A stretch of DNA of 64,000 nt from positions 318,059 through 382,058 of the forward strand of contig NW_019091505.1 of assembly GCF_001949145.1 (NCBI RefSeq), given 5' to 3'. Shown here in pieces: positions 12,521-24,046 of this stretch (positions within the stretch are counted from its first letter, which is position 1; every line of letters begins with the position of its first letter). A program made the translations under genes and the position numbers. The DNA is from Acanthaster planci. Lineage: Eukaryota; Echinodermata; Asteroidea; Valvatida; Acanthasteridae. The notes beneath the pieces were generated by a model that saw nothing but the letters and a program-made list of their open reading frames with translations, ran no database searches and was not told where the DNA came from.

Positions 12521-15500
12521 TTAGATCCTTCTTGCTTTGAATTTACGAAGCAGAGAGATTACAATGAAGTCAGCCCATTCCACCACAGTGATCAAGCTCA
12601 TGCCGCATAATAGTCCCATGTTTCCTCCAACGCCGCCTGCGACAAGAATACACAACAGAAGCTGAAACTGAAAAGATTCTGTCGGAAGAATGTCATCAAC
12701 TGACACGAATTTGAACTTGAAATTACATTTGTCCTCTTCACCAGTGGTTCTAGCTGACTGTTCTAATGCTGTGAATATTTATTTCCCATTTGTTTTGTTC
12801 AGTTTTTGTTGAATCAAAACAGGATGACTGCAGGGAAAAAAATAAGACCCTGCGCAGCCAGGTTAATGCCAATATTAAACATGCTAAAAAGGAGTACTTC
12901 CATCAAGCCATCAAATCAAGTAAAAATGACAGTGAGTACGGAAGCATCTCAAACAACTTATTCCTCGCAAAAATAAAACATGAGCCAGAAGTGGTATTCG
13001 CAAAATGGCAAAGATGTTTCTAAGCCTGAAGTTATTGCCAATGTGCTTAATGATTATTTTGCAAGCATTGGACCTAAATTTGCCTCAAAAATACCTGCTT
13101 GCACTTACTCATCCAGCAAATGTTGTGGCAGTATTACAGTCCCAATTGGAGACTTCCATTTTGAACCTGTTGGTCAGGATTTTGTTTGGAAGCAGCTTCA
13201 GGGTCTTGCACCTACTATAAAGCCACAAGACATGACAATTGTCCTGCTGAGCTTATCAAAATAGCTGCCCCTGTCATTGCTGGTCCATTGACGCATCTTA
13301 TTAACCTTTCACTGAATACTGGCGTATTTCCACAAAACTGGAAGAATGCAAGAGTCAACCAAATACATAAAGGAGGTGACATTAAGGAACTAACCAACTT
13401 CAGACCCATATCGGTTCTTCCAATTTTCTCAAAAATCCTCGAGAGAGCAGTCTTCGACCAGTGGTATGATTATATGAACTCGAACCAGCTGCTTAATATA
13501 AACCAATCAGGATTCCGACCATTACATTCAACCTCTACGGCCCTGATTAACATCACTGATGAGCGGCTCAGAAGCTTTGATCATGGTGATATGGTTGGCG
13601 AACTTGGTGTAACACGTGATCATGCTTGATCTTAAAAGGCATTTGACACCGTTGATCTAGATATATTTATACGGAAACTAAAGCATTACAGTGTTGACGG
13701 CAATGGGATTAACTGGTTTCGAAGTTACTTATAAACGGCCGTTCTCATTATACCACAACGGGATGAGCTCGAGCTTTCACGCAGTAACTTGTGGAATACC
13801 ATAGGGATCCATTGTCGGTCCACTTATGTTCATCATTTACATCAATGACCTCCCACTGCATGTAGCTCATTGTAAGGTCAGTATGTAGGCCTATGCTGAC
13901 GACACTGCTTTGTACTATGACAGCAACGAGTCAGATCTTATAGACAAAATCAACGAAGATATGACTCGTGTAGTGGAATGGCTCAATAAAAATAAATTGA
14001 GTCTTAGGCCTAGGCCCTAATGTTGAATGAACTGAATTCATCTTGCTGGGTACAAAGTCAAAGCTGTGCAATGATGACACGATGACACCGTCACCGTTTA
14101 CGTCAGCGGGACCCCGCTTTAAACGTGTGCGCAGTTGTAAACACCTTGGAGTTACTGTGGACACAAACCTAACTCGGCGTGACCATGTTGATCATGCACG
14201 AAAGGAGGTTCTGGCGGAAATGCATGTCACAAAGAAAGGTAAAAACTTAATCCCCCAGACAACTACTGTACAACTACTGTACAACNNNNNNNNNNNNNNN
14301 NNNNNNNNNNNNNNNNNNNNNNNNNNNNNNNNNNNNNNNNNNNNNNNNNNNNNNNNNNNNNNNNNNNNNNNNNNNNNNNNNNNNNNNNNNNNNNNNNNNN
14401 NNNNNNNNNNNNNNNNNNNNNNNNNNNNNNNNNNNNNNNNNNNNNNNNNNNNNNNNNNNNNNNNNNNNNNNNNNNNNNNNNNNNNNNNNNNNNNNNNNNN
14501 NNNNNNNNNNNACTCTACAACTACTCTACAACTTCACACTTTGATTACTGTGATGCTGTATGGGGAAATTGCGATACAACACTTCAAACAAAATTACAAA
14601 ACAAAAGCGCCTGTATGATAACCAATGCACAATGGAGTGTCCCTAGCACTCGAAGAAAGAAGACGTAATCACGGGGCAATTATGATGTTTAAAATTGGAA
14701 ATAATCTTGCACCAATGTACCTAAAAGCAAATTTAAAAATACAACCACTGGCTATGACCTCAGACGAAGCAGTCAATCACGTCATCTAAACACGTCTCCA
14801 ACAATCATTTAGCCTTATTGTGAGCTCAAGCGCCGCGTTGTTTTCGTTTCCAAAGTTATAATGAATACAGGATTTCAATCGCAATGTGTGTTCACTCTAA
14901 CAAAATGAACTGATTGGTCCTAGCAGTTTTCCTTTACCAAAGGCAATACGTATTTTGTATCTCTAAAGTTAATTTTTTTAGGGTATAAGACGGATTCGTG
15001 ATGTGAGCAAACTTACTCTGGAGAGCTGCAAAGTCATACGCACTCTTCTGCTCTATTTGCAAATACACAAGTTCTTCGAAGAAAATATACACGTCGAGAT
15101 AGTTCTTCCTAAATAATAAAAGAAAATTGGAATCGCTTTAAAATAATGAAAATGATTTGCTTATTTACTGATACCCTGAGCCTTGGACTAAAATTAGCCA
15201 CGGGCAAACTTGTATGTCGCTCCCAACTACCAGCCCTGCGCGCATGCGTGTGGCTCTTTACTGTTGGGGAAAAATAAGTGTTCTGATTGACTCGACCGGG
15301 GTTTCAACCATCACTTAGGTAGACTTTCGTTACCCAATTACCATCAAGGCTGTATTGTAATGCAGGATTTAGCCTTCATGTACGAGCTATATATCTCCCA
15401 ATTTAACCCTGCTTGTGGTCCGAAATGTGTATGTTAATGTCACCTCTGTCTTCTCCAATTATGCTTGCTGTCTCATCTTTCCTATGTACAGTACCACCTA

Positions 15501-18500
15501 GAATAACAAATAGAAACCTTGCAGTCTGTGGTTTGCTTTCCAACGCAAAGAGCGCACCACGTTACCTGATGTACTCCTCACTGGTAGAGTTAAGCGGCAG
15601 ATTTTCACTAACGTAGCTGGATGGCCAATAACCGAAAGAAACTCGACTGTCGTATGTTTTCAATTCACACGATACAGGACAATGACAGTCGCGGTACTTC
15701 TCCTGTTTCTGATACTCGGCTTGTATATAGAAAATAAAAATGGCGAGAAAAAACATAAATTTATAGAGATTTTACCTTAACTTTATATCATATAAGTAAA
15801 GTAGGTATGAGAATCCTTAATCGTTTACACAAGTGCCTTAAAAAGACAGGTACCTTTGTACTTGTCGATGCAGTTAAAATGCTGTTCAGGCGGGCAAAGC
15901 GGTGCCGAACCTGGAAGTTGGAATGAAATTAATATATTCAAATTCAATTTCTCGGTGTTATTATTGATGAAGGTCTTAACTGGAAACTGCACTACCAGCA
16001 GATCCAAATGTCAGTTTCACGTATTCTAGGAATTTTGCGCAAGTTGAAATACATATTACCAACAAAAGTACTACTTTCTATTTATAATGCCTTAACTCTG
16101 CCCCATCTTCAGTATGGACTGTTAGTTTGGAGAAACTCCCAGTTGAACGCTATGAATAAATTAGTAATATTACAACAAAAAAAAAAACTGGCTACGGATT
16201 ATGACAAAATCTGGTCCTAGAGACCATACCGAACCGCTATTTCAGAAGCTGAACACCCTATCAATTTTCAACTTCTACAAATATCAACTAGGTATTCTAA
16301 TGTTTAAATTTTAAAACAATTTTCTGCCCCCTGAAACCAACTCATTGTTTCTGAGGAATACTGAAGTCCACTCATATACTACTAGGTCAGCAGCCAAGCT
16401 TCACATTGCAAAGGCAAAACCTACAATATTTCTTAACTTTTAAAAGAGTTCGACATCAAGGCCTTTTGCTCTGGAATAAAATCACCCCCAGTACCATACT
16501 TTAGAAGTATACATGGTTTTAAAAAGTACTTGAAGAATATCCCCCTTTCCAGTGTAATATAGTTTATTTACCCTGTATTGTACACGCATTTAGTGTATGT
16601 ATATGACATTGCTACTGTGCATTTATAACCTTGATAATGAAACAGTCATGTCTAGAATTGTATCATTCCTAAGATGTTATGACAAAGAAAATCTTGCTGA
16701 ATTCTAACGTTCAGCTGTACCTTCTGTCATCTTACTCTCGTTACTCCCTCTTTTGTTTTTAGTAATTCTAGCCTCATGTGGATTTTACTATAACAAACAA
16801 GGAACCAGGCCATGAATAAGCGTTTCGCTTTCTGTCTGGTATCCGCCATTCATCATCTTTTATTTCAGTCTGTAATAACTTTGCTTCTTTATGTTCGAAT
16901 TATGATGTGTGGAAAGAAACTAAACCAAACCAATGTCCAAAGTGCACAGAAATATTGAAACATTGCGATATCAATTCAATAATCTATTGATGCGATTTAA
17001 GCAAACTCATGAAACCGAGAATTGGAATGCTCCTATTGAGTTCCTTGCCTTGTTCAGGGGTTAATCTCTGCATAAGATATTCATTTCAAATGACAAAATG
17101 AAGGCTTGTGACATACCTGTCCATCTGTAGTCACGGCAACCGCATCGTTCCACCACATACTGCACCTTGCATTCGTACTTACAGGTGGGTACCGAGTAGG
17201 TCGTTGAATTCTTCGATTTAGACGAAGTGCAGTTCGACTCAAAAGGCCAAGGCAGACTCTTGAACTGAGAATGAAAAACATTGTAATGATCAGTACAGAG
17301 ATTACAAAATCCTAATTAATTGTGACCCTGTATTTGTTATAATCGGTTTAGGGTTTAAAACAACTCGACGAAAAGGATACTGTTTGTTCTTAAAGTCCAG
17401 GATACACTTTGCTTGAACTCTATTAACTTAATTTTTCTTTCAACACACCACATTCTGTCTGATAGAAATGGAGGACTCAAAACCAGGAGATACGGAGATG
17501 CCGAGTTCTTTCACAAGTGGCATCAGTCCTTGAGGATGGAGCAATATCTGTGAAGAATACAAAGGAAAAGGGTAAGTTTAAGGATTATGCTTCTGTCCCT
17601 TCATGACAACATGAGCAATTTTGATAGCTGCTAAATCGAAAGGGAGACAAAATCTTTCAGACTGTCATTGGATATGAGCAGGTTGACTTACCCTGAAGCC
17701 AGCGGCTGAGTTTTCACCAAACGTATACTCATCAGTTTCAGCAAACAGTCGTAGGAACAACCCATCTAGCCTTCCAGCATTACTGACTTCAAGTCTGTGC
17801 GAGGCATCTTTAGGGTCATTAAATGTAAAGCAGACACCGTGATCAGTGAATCGACGGGTGAAATTCTGACCCGTGCATGGCTGAGTACCTCTCCACTTGC
17901 ATTTCACTAGCATCCTATCCAGATAGTGGGAGATGTTAGCCAAGTGGTCCTCAGAGAAATCATAGTTAGTAATTTCATTGAAAGGCCCAAAGTCAATGGA
18001 TTCAGGCGGATTGGGTCCGTAGACTTCATTCATCACCATTACCTGACCCGGAGTGAGTGCGGAACGCCGGAACTGGTTAAAATTACATAGAGTAACGGCT
18101 GGGAAAGTTAGGGTATCCATGTAATGGATGGAGATGGCACTAGTCATGGGGTAGTTGAAGTAAGTAATGAATGCCTCTACGATGCTGTAAACAAGCCAGA
18201 TGGACATGACCAACACTAGCAGAAGCCACAACAATCTAGACAAAGTAAAATAATTAAAACATAGATTATAATAACACCAGTGTATGGTGAATTTCAGATT
18301 TTGTACCATTCGGGTGAGAAATGTGAAAGATTGTTGAATGAACGACTGAAACTCATGTTAAATTTTGTTCGCTACTATTCTATAAATGTATAATACAACG
18401 TAAAACGCTATCAGGTGCTGAAATTTCAAAACATTTCATGGTTAATTTAAATGTGAAAAATTACAACATATTATTTACATAGCTATATTGAATCCCGGGA

Positions 18501-21255
18501 CATTTTCTTGAAGAGAGATAAATTCATGCGAAAAGTTGAACTTCTGTGGACAGAGTGAGAGGCAAAATTTGAAGGGCTTCACAGCTGGTTGTGTTTACCC
18601 TACATAAACAGACTGATTTATGTTAAAACTCCTCGTGTGTCCGGCAGAAAGGCATCCAGACAATTTCCCTCCACCCAATTCACAGTGCAACAGATGCTTA
18701 ATTGCATCCTTTTGTTCATCAGACGTTGCGATCGAGGAGATAGGCAATATGGAACTTAATTGACTTCATCACACCCTCCTATGGCTACGCCGTTGTAACA
18801 CAATTCCCTTGACCTGACTGCCTTGTCCATGATATATTGCCCATCACGCACCAAGGCCTATACCCCTTAATATCCTTCACAACGCAATTTATTATTTAGG
18901 CTTAATTTACATCGTTGGCATTCATAATTTTTACATACGTCAACAAAAAACTAAGGTTTCATTAGTGTATCAGAAATTCTAATAAGTACACGCTCAATGC
19001 TTGGAGAAAACAGACATTTAGTATTGGTTTTATGAGGTTTACATTTATTATAATTATGAAAATACACCCTAAAATGGACAACCTTCTTCCACAACAGTGA
19101 TTAGAAATGTTTACTGCTTCCCTTTTGTAGTTGACTTTTGCTCCAGACGTTGGCAAATAATTTTCTTGGCTCGAACAAAAATCTGGTTATTGTTACTAGA
19201 GTAACACTGCCGGACATAATCATATTGACCATACTGGCTGGTGGCCACCGGTTAACACATGACTCCCTTTGCGCTTCCTATGTCTTCGGTCTTCTTCATT
19301 GTGGGAAAATGACATTGGGCAACACGACAAAATCTGCTGTTCAACATTTGTGACTTGTTGATTTGGTGTTTTTAGATTTTTGTCAAAATAACATGAATAT
19401 TTTGCGCTTATGAACTATTGGAAGCAACATTTTCCCCTGGCAAATCACGCGTTTTCCAATGAAGAGATAAAAATGATTGAAATGGGTAAGTGAAGATGAC
19501 GTTGCAAGTTGGCATTTTAAACAGTGTCATGCACGTAGGGTACATAATTTAGTATAGTGAAATCTGGTAGTGATGTTGTAAATGCTAAAAAAATGGGGTG
19601 CTGCTGAATTCCGGATTGTATTTGTGACATAAAAATCAGCGCATCCATAGCATCTCAGCAATGGCGTTATCCTAGCAAGCTACTGCCAAAAAATCTGGGT
19701 ACACTACTTTTTAATGAATTTTTCTAATTCATTTTTCTGCACTTTAAAGAAAAAGAACCATCTGCAAAGGTTTAATCGAATAGTTTTGACGAGAACTGTT
19801 TCGACGGTAATCCAGTATATTATTTCGTTTTGGCTAGACCGAACTGTAACCACGATAAAAACTACAGTCTTAAATCCAACACTTGTATAGGTTTGGTCTG
19901 TGACCACTCTTTGAAAGTGTTGAATCCAACATTGAAAATATTAATTCCAATATACTTGTAGTGTACTCAGCAAATCAAATGTTCATTCAACACTTTCCAG
20001 AGTGTTAATGTTCAATGTGTTGAATCAACATTGAAAACATTGAATCCACTGCATGAGTGTTGGACTTAACAGTTCAGGTTTAGAGTAAATTTCTTTTTTT
20101 GTGTGGAATTCGCATAACCTTCACTCCTGAAATGATCTCACCTAAGCCCTAACCCTATGTCCGATTTACTTTTACATCGAACAAAGGTGGGGTGCGTGGG
20201 GCTTGATTTTGTCACCCAACATATCTGGATAGGGTGATGATTACCTGCTGTTCATGCACTGGCAAAAGTGGTTAGAGTATGTGCGGAGTTAGAAAGCAGA
20301 TGGGTGTGGGTTCAATAACAAAAACAAGCCATTTAATCACCCAAGTTGGGACTGGTATAAGCATCCAAATACACGATGATATATAGAGAACTCAGGGTCA
20401 GGGTTGGCACCATAATTTTAAAATTCTTTTTAAATCATACCTTATTTCTGTAATTTTCTAGATCGGAGCGGGTTACTGGAAACACGGCTGATTTTTGGCC
20501 TAACGGAACAGTCAAGCAGTCAATATTTTCGTGAACACTTGAAGGTTAAGTGATGAGGCGAAAATAATGACCTTGGATTGCGACTGTCCCTTCCTCTCCC
20601 CTAGACCCGTCTTCATGATGTTCAGATCTCGTTGGTACCTGCCTAAATATGTCATTTGTTTCCACAACAGATCGCAAAACAGCATTTGAATTATGTTTGT
20701 CCTTACCTTCTCTGCTTCTTGTAATTCAAGTTAATCACATAGCTGATTCCGTGCAGGGTCGTACTGTTACCAAAATCCTGGAACCGCTCAGCGAACGTAC
20801 GATTGGCGTCATCATCTTGAGTGTGCCGATTTCTGTCATTCTTTATGATGTTCAACTCGTCAAGGTTGTCTTTGCCCATGACCCGTCTTTCGTTGAAGCC
20901 ATTTCTAGGCGTAGTTTCAATTATCACCCTTGGGTCCATTATGATCTTGGTAAAGTTCACCGAGTTTTTGTAGTTTGGAGGCAGGTACAGGCTTTCACCA
21001 ACTAAGTGTTAAAGAAGCAGCAGTGAAAATGATTGCTCTAAAGGTTGTTGTCAGAGGAGCACAGGCTTGTGGTGTGATGTGTCGGTCAGAGATATAATGA
21101 TGTTGGTAATTAGTGTTTAGCTCGTTATCGGTTCTGTAGTTAAAGAGCATTGTTAGTCCCTTAGAGATCAACTCCTGTCCGTCATCCAGGCTACCCTCTC
21201 GAGGCTGCGAAAATGCAGAGCTATGAACTTTATGGTTCAGATCTTTGCTGCCCAT
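12521..21255 (-). CDS. ASIC-like DEG/ENaC sodium channel, gene B (521 aa model)
   Basis: Paralogue of gene A. Coding exons 5'->3' are 21255-21195 (tentative), 21001-20707, 18235-17692, 17547-17449, 17264-17117, 15910-15854, 15719-15566, 15108-15017 and 12636-12521. They total 1566 nt with every phase matching. Features are: pre-M1 motif TTLHGISYV (HG at 104-105); M1 from about residue 120; [30 protein letters not shown] shared with A; CRDYRW; CPVSC and YWP thumb motifs; and the G-M-S filter in M2 (495-497) with tail KFKARRI. The second exon begins in phase 1 after a weak acceptor, so another coding exon must precede it. A 61-nt exon starting at ATG 21255 fits in frame across a roughly 190-bp intron, but its donor (G|GTAGCC) is not ideal, so the first 20 residues are uncertain. 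Introns carry two antisense LINE fragments and an assembly gap. Confidence 0.88.
12813..14800 (+). mobile_element. Degenerate CR1/L2-like non-LTR retrotransposon (reverse transcriptase)
   Basis: Broken reverse-transcriptase coding sequence within the last intron of gene B, antisense to it. Family landmarks appear in order but in changing frames: [10 protein letters not shown] near 12870-12910; [20 protein letters not shown] at about 13398-13457; [10 protein letters not shown] at about 13507; a damaged LDLK-AFDTVD block near 13626-13655 that has lost a base; the catalytic YADD at 13892-13903; [10 protein letters not shown] near 14138; and [11 protein letters not shown] around 14535. There are several frameshifts and stops plus a 226-base gap, so it is dead. 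The clade is inferred from RT block spacing and wording; no endonuclease domain is visible, so it is 5'-truncated. Confidence 0.85.
14256..14540. repeat. Short tandem repeat interrupted by a 226-base N gap
   Basis: Sequence before the gap (14286-14511) repeats ACAACTACTGT, and sequence after it repeats ACAACTACTCT, so the assembly breaks inside a short-period tandem array of about 11 bp. The array sits inside the reverse transcriptase frame between the KHLG block and the HFDYC block. The gap length as given need not be the true array length. Confidence 0.75.
15946..16925 (+). mobile_element. 3' fragment of a second non-LTR retrotransposon
   Basis: Only the C-terminal part of a LINE ORF remains, in the intron between the 57-nt exon (15854-15910) and exon 17117-17264 of gene B, antisense to the gene. 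The frame reads [12 protein letters not shown], then [20 protein letters not shown], then [13 protein letters not shown], then KLVILQQKK, and after frameshifts [12 protein letters not shown]. These are typical of the region after the RT palm. An A-run at about 16177 shifts the frame. The remainder to about 16925 looks like the element's 3' UTR. It resembles the same broad group as the 12.8-14.8 kb fragment but is not a copy of it. Confidence 0.75.
19895..20075. repeat. Interspersed TGTTGAATC / CAACATTGAAAA motif cluster
   Basis: Within the large second intron of gene B, variants of GTGTTGAATCCAACATTGAAAA recur about five times in 180 bp (for example 19917-19938 and 20018-20043), with shorter copies on both strands. 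The pattern looks like a decayed satellite or a fold-back built from a short palindromic unit. It has no coding potential. Confidence 0.5.
20255..20330 (+). repeat. tRNA-like (SINE-head) remnant
   Basis: The run AGTGGTTAGAGTATGTGC, followed 24 bases later by GTGGGTTCAATAAC, resembles the A box plus D-loop and the B box plus T-loop of a tRNA, with an intervening segment close to tRNA spacing. The T-loop is degenerate and no acceptor stem pairs, so this is not a functional tRNA gene. A tRNA-derived SINE head is the likely origin. Confidence 0.45.
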
Positions 21256-24046
21256 TGGGATGGGGCCTGGGCATTACCGTGTTTTCTTTAATTCGAATAA
21301 ACAGAGTTATGTAAATTTCAACCATAAATTATGCTCTTTGCTTGAACGAGAGAGGGCGATGTTGACATTAGTAGCATGCAGCTACTTCCTTTTGGAGCGA
21401 CCAATGACTGGCATACAAATGTATGTACGTCACGCGCCATTCATGTACACATTGGGTCGTATGAATAAAAACCTGCAAATGCTATGAAGTTCAAGCAAAC
21501 AGCAAAAGCATTTACTGAGAAGTAAAAGCATTGAGATGCTTGAATTTGTTGGAATAAAATGTTACTTTGACTAATCAGAATCTTGTATAAATATTAGCAA
21601 ATGCTTTATGCTTGTGGGTGGCTGACTGCACAGCCGAATGGTTTTGCACAAGAGGGCTTCCGTTGTCTGCACGTACAGACATACACAGTGCAGCACGGTG
21701 CTGTATCTTGAGACCTCAGCACGGCAGATAAGCACGATGGCAGTAATTTTGATCGCAAATATCTTGATGAAGAAAATTGCTCTGTCACTCTCAAATCAGT
21801 GCAAGTGCCTGCATCTGGTTTCTTGAGATTCCCTCATGGAGGCATACAGCTTTTCCTTTCGAATGACATTCATGAACGCTGCCATTTTGAACATTAGTAA
21901 ATGCTCCTCGTTTTCAAGCTTGCCCTGACCCAGTCTTGAAAATTGTCACGTAAATATTCCAATTCTGTAGAAATGACTCATTTATGAAAATGAAGCAACT
22001 GCTTATTGTCTCAAGCACAAGCTTAAAGATTAGAAAGAAAAGACTTTGACCTTTTAGCAATTTCACTAATTAAGTAAAAGCATTTTCATTATTATTAATA
22101 CAAACACAAGTAAATGCTTCAAAAATGGCAGTAAGAGCAGATGCTACTTCTTATTCATACGACCCATTGATTGCTTTACACAACATGTTCTTGGCTCAAA
22201 CAAGTACACAGCAGCGTGCTTCACTAGCTCTCAGAATTTCCCCTTGGGAAATATCTGCTTGTTTTTTGGCATCCCGTTTGACTTATTCAGCACTTTACTG
22301 AACGAAAGAGGGCGCTCTTTGGAACTAAAATCCAACTGTATAATAATAATACAACTGACACGATCTTATGACACCAGGTAAATAGCGTAACAGCCATAGT
22401 CTCTGTGGAAACGGTCGGAGTTCAGAGTATCAATTCTTTTATCAGTATCAAAGGTGATGCTTTTCTCAGATTTCATTTTGTGACAGTTATTGGAAGCTGT
22501 TCTGTTTTTCAGTAACTTCGGATACGCTCCGAATACCTGGCTTGTTGAAGTGGGACAGTTAGTTAAGATTTTCTATAACAAAACGATGATCCATGATGTA
22601 TAAAGTAAAATCGGAACGGAATAATGAATCAATCGTTAGTTTTATTGCAACCAACATCAAAGCAAGCATGTTGTGACGAACCAAACAAAACAGGAAGGCT
22701 CTGCCTATATATAGAAACCACGGCCAACTAATCGGATTAGTTTTGTTATTTGAGAGAGTATATGCATGTATATTGTTGCCGTAAAAACCAATCTGTGTAA
22801 TTGTTGTGTAAAAAGGGTACAAGGCAATTATGCAGTTATGTGTAACAACTGAGTTTGGAGAATGGTACACAAAACAGTTCCAGCCACACGATGGAATATG
22901 CCCTCTGACGTCATAGACGTACTTCGCCCAATCAGAATGATCCGTATCTGAGAACGTAAACTCAACAGAACGTGCCGCCTCTTCAAAGATACAACGTGGT
23001 TAAGTAATTCCATTGGAATGAACTTACGGTAAGCCTGCGCTCTTAAAGTTGTCGTGGTGAGAATTGGGTGACAAACGAATCGGTGTATTCAAATGGTATC
23101 AGGTTCTCATGTACAATTTGTCCATGAGAGAAATTAGCCAATAATGCGATTTGTCTTCATATTATTTGCAATACTTATGACCGGCATCATTATATCTGAA
23201 TTATGACCATGAAACTTACTTAATCAGCCGGCCCACTTTTAAATATAAAAACCCTTTGAAACGATATGAAAAACATATGCGACGAATAAAATCGGATGAG
23301 GGATTATGTCATCACGTGATAATACCTAGTAGTGGTAGTAGCATCATGTGACTTCGTACGATGTATGCTTGATATCACGTTGTGTGGAGTGCGACGCAGA
23401 TTTAATCGCTCGAGTTTTATCTCACCTATTTCGTACAGTCCTTCATTTTCAACCAGTCAAGATGATAGGGTCTCGCATATTGGATACCTGTCTTTCTCAG
23501 GAGCCGTGAAGACTAGCTGATGGAGTTACGCCATTGGACAGGCCGAAAGTGATAGCAAACACGGAGGACCTCACTCGAGAAAACAGCTTTCCGCTTAGCA
23601 AACACTGATGCTTGGACATTGCTGCCATTATTGCCTCGTGGTTGCCGTTTTGGGAGAAGCGGACTGTTTAATTGGTCGTTGTAATTACATCTTGCTTTTA
23701 AGGAACACGTGTTAGATTCCCAGCCAAGAGTGTATCAAATAGGAAGTTGGCCTGTGCGTGTGTGCTGGGAGGAGAAGATAAAGATCCTACATGTAATTCA
23801 CTTCACCGCAAGAATCTTGATTATCTCGGTGGCGACAGCGGTTTGGCCGGGCCTTCATGGTCAGTCCTCTGAAAGTTGAGATAATCGAATGTATTACTAT
23901 TGGTTGAAACCTTTGCTGGACAAAAAGTGCGCCCAGAGTATGTTTGTAGTCACTGGGTATAGCAACCAATAAATCCGACTTGTGTCTAAGTCGGGCAGGA
24001 TTCGAATCTGCACGTTTCGTTCCTACTGGATGTTGTTTCTTTCGTC
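21256..24046. other. Divergent intergenic region between channel genes B and C
   Basis: About 2.8 kb lies between the tentative ATG of gene B (minus) and the ATG of gene C (plus), so both promoters should be here, head to head. It holds the inverted-repeat element at 21454-22165. Two AGAGGGCG octamers flank that element (21351-21358 and 22307-22314). No coding exon was recognised, and no TATA box stands out. Confidence 0.5.
21454..22165. mobile_element. Non-autonomous DNA transposon with 15-bp terminal inverted repeats
   Basis: The left end GGGTCGTATGAATAA (21454-21468) is the exact reverse complement of the right end TTATTCATACGACCC (22151-22165). The inverted match continues imperfectly inward (TGCAAATGCT versus AGCATCTGCT). 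Both ends are flanked by ATT, a possible 3-bp target-site duplication. The interior is full of AGCAAATGCT/AAAAGCATTT variants and has no long open frame. A related copy without its right end starts at 59699, and an interior piece is repeated again from 61207. A 3-bp duplication would suit PIF/Harbinger-type mobilisation, but this is inference. Confidence 0.8.
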
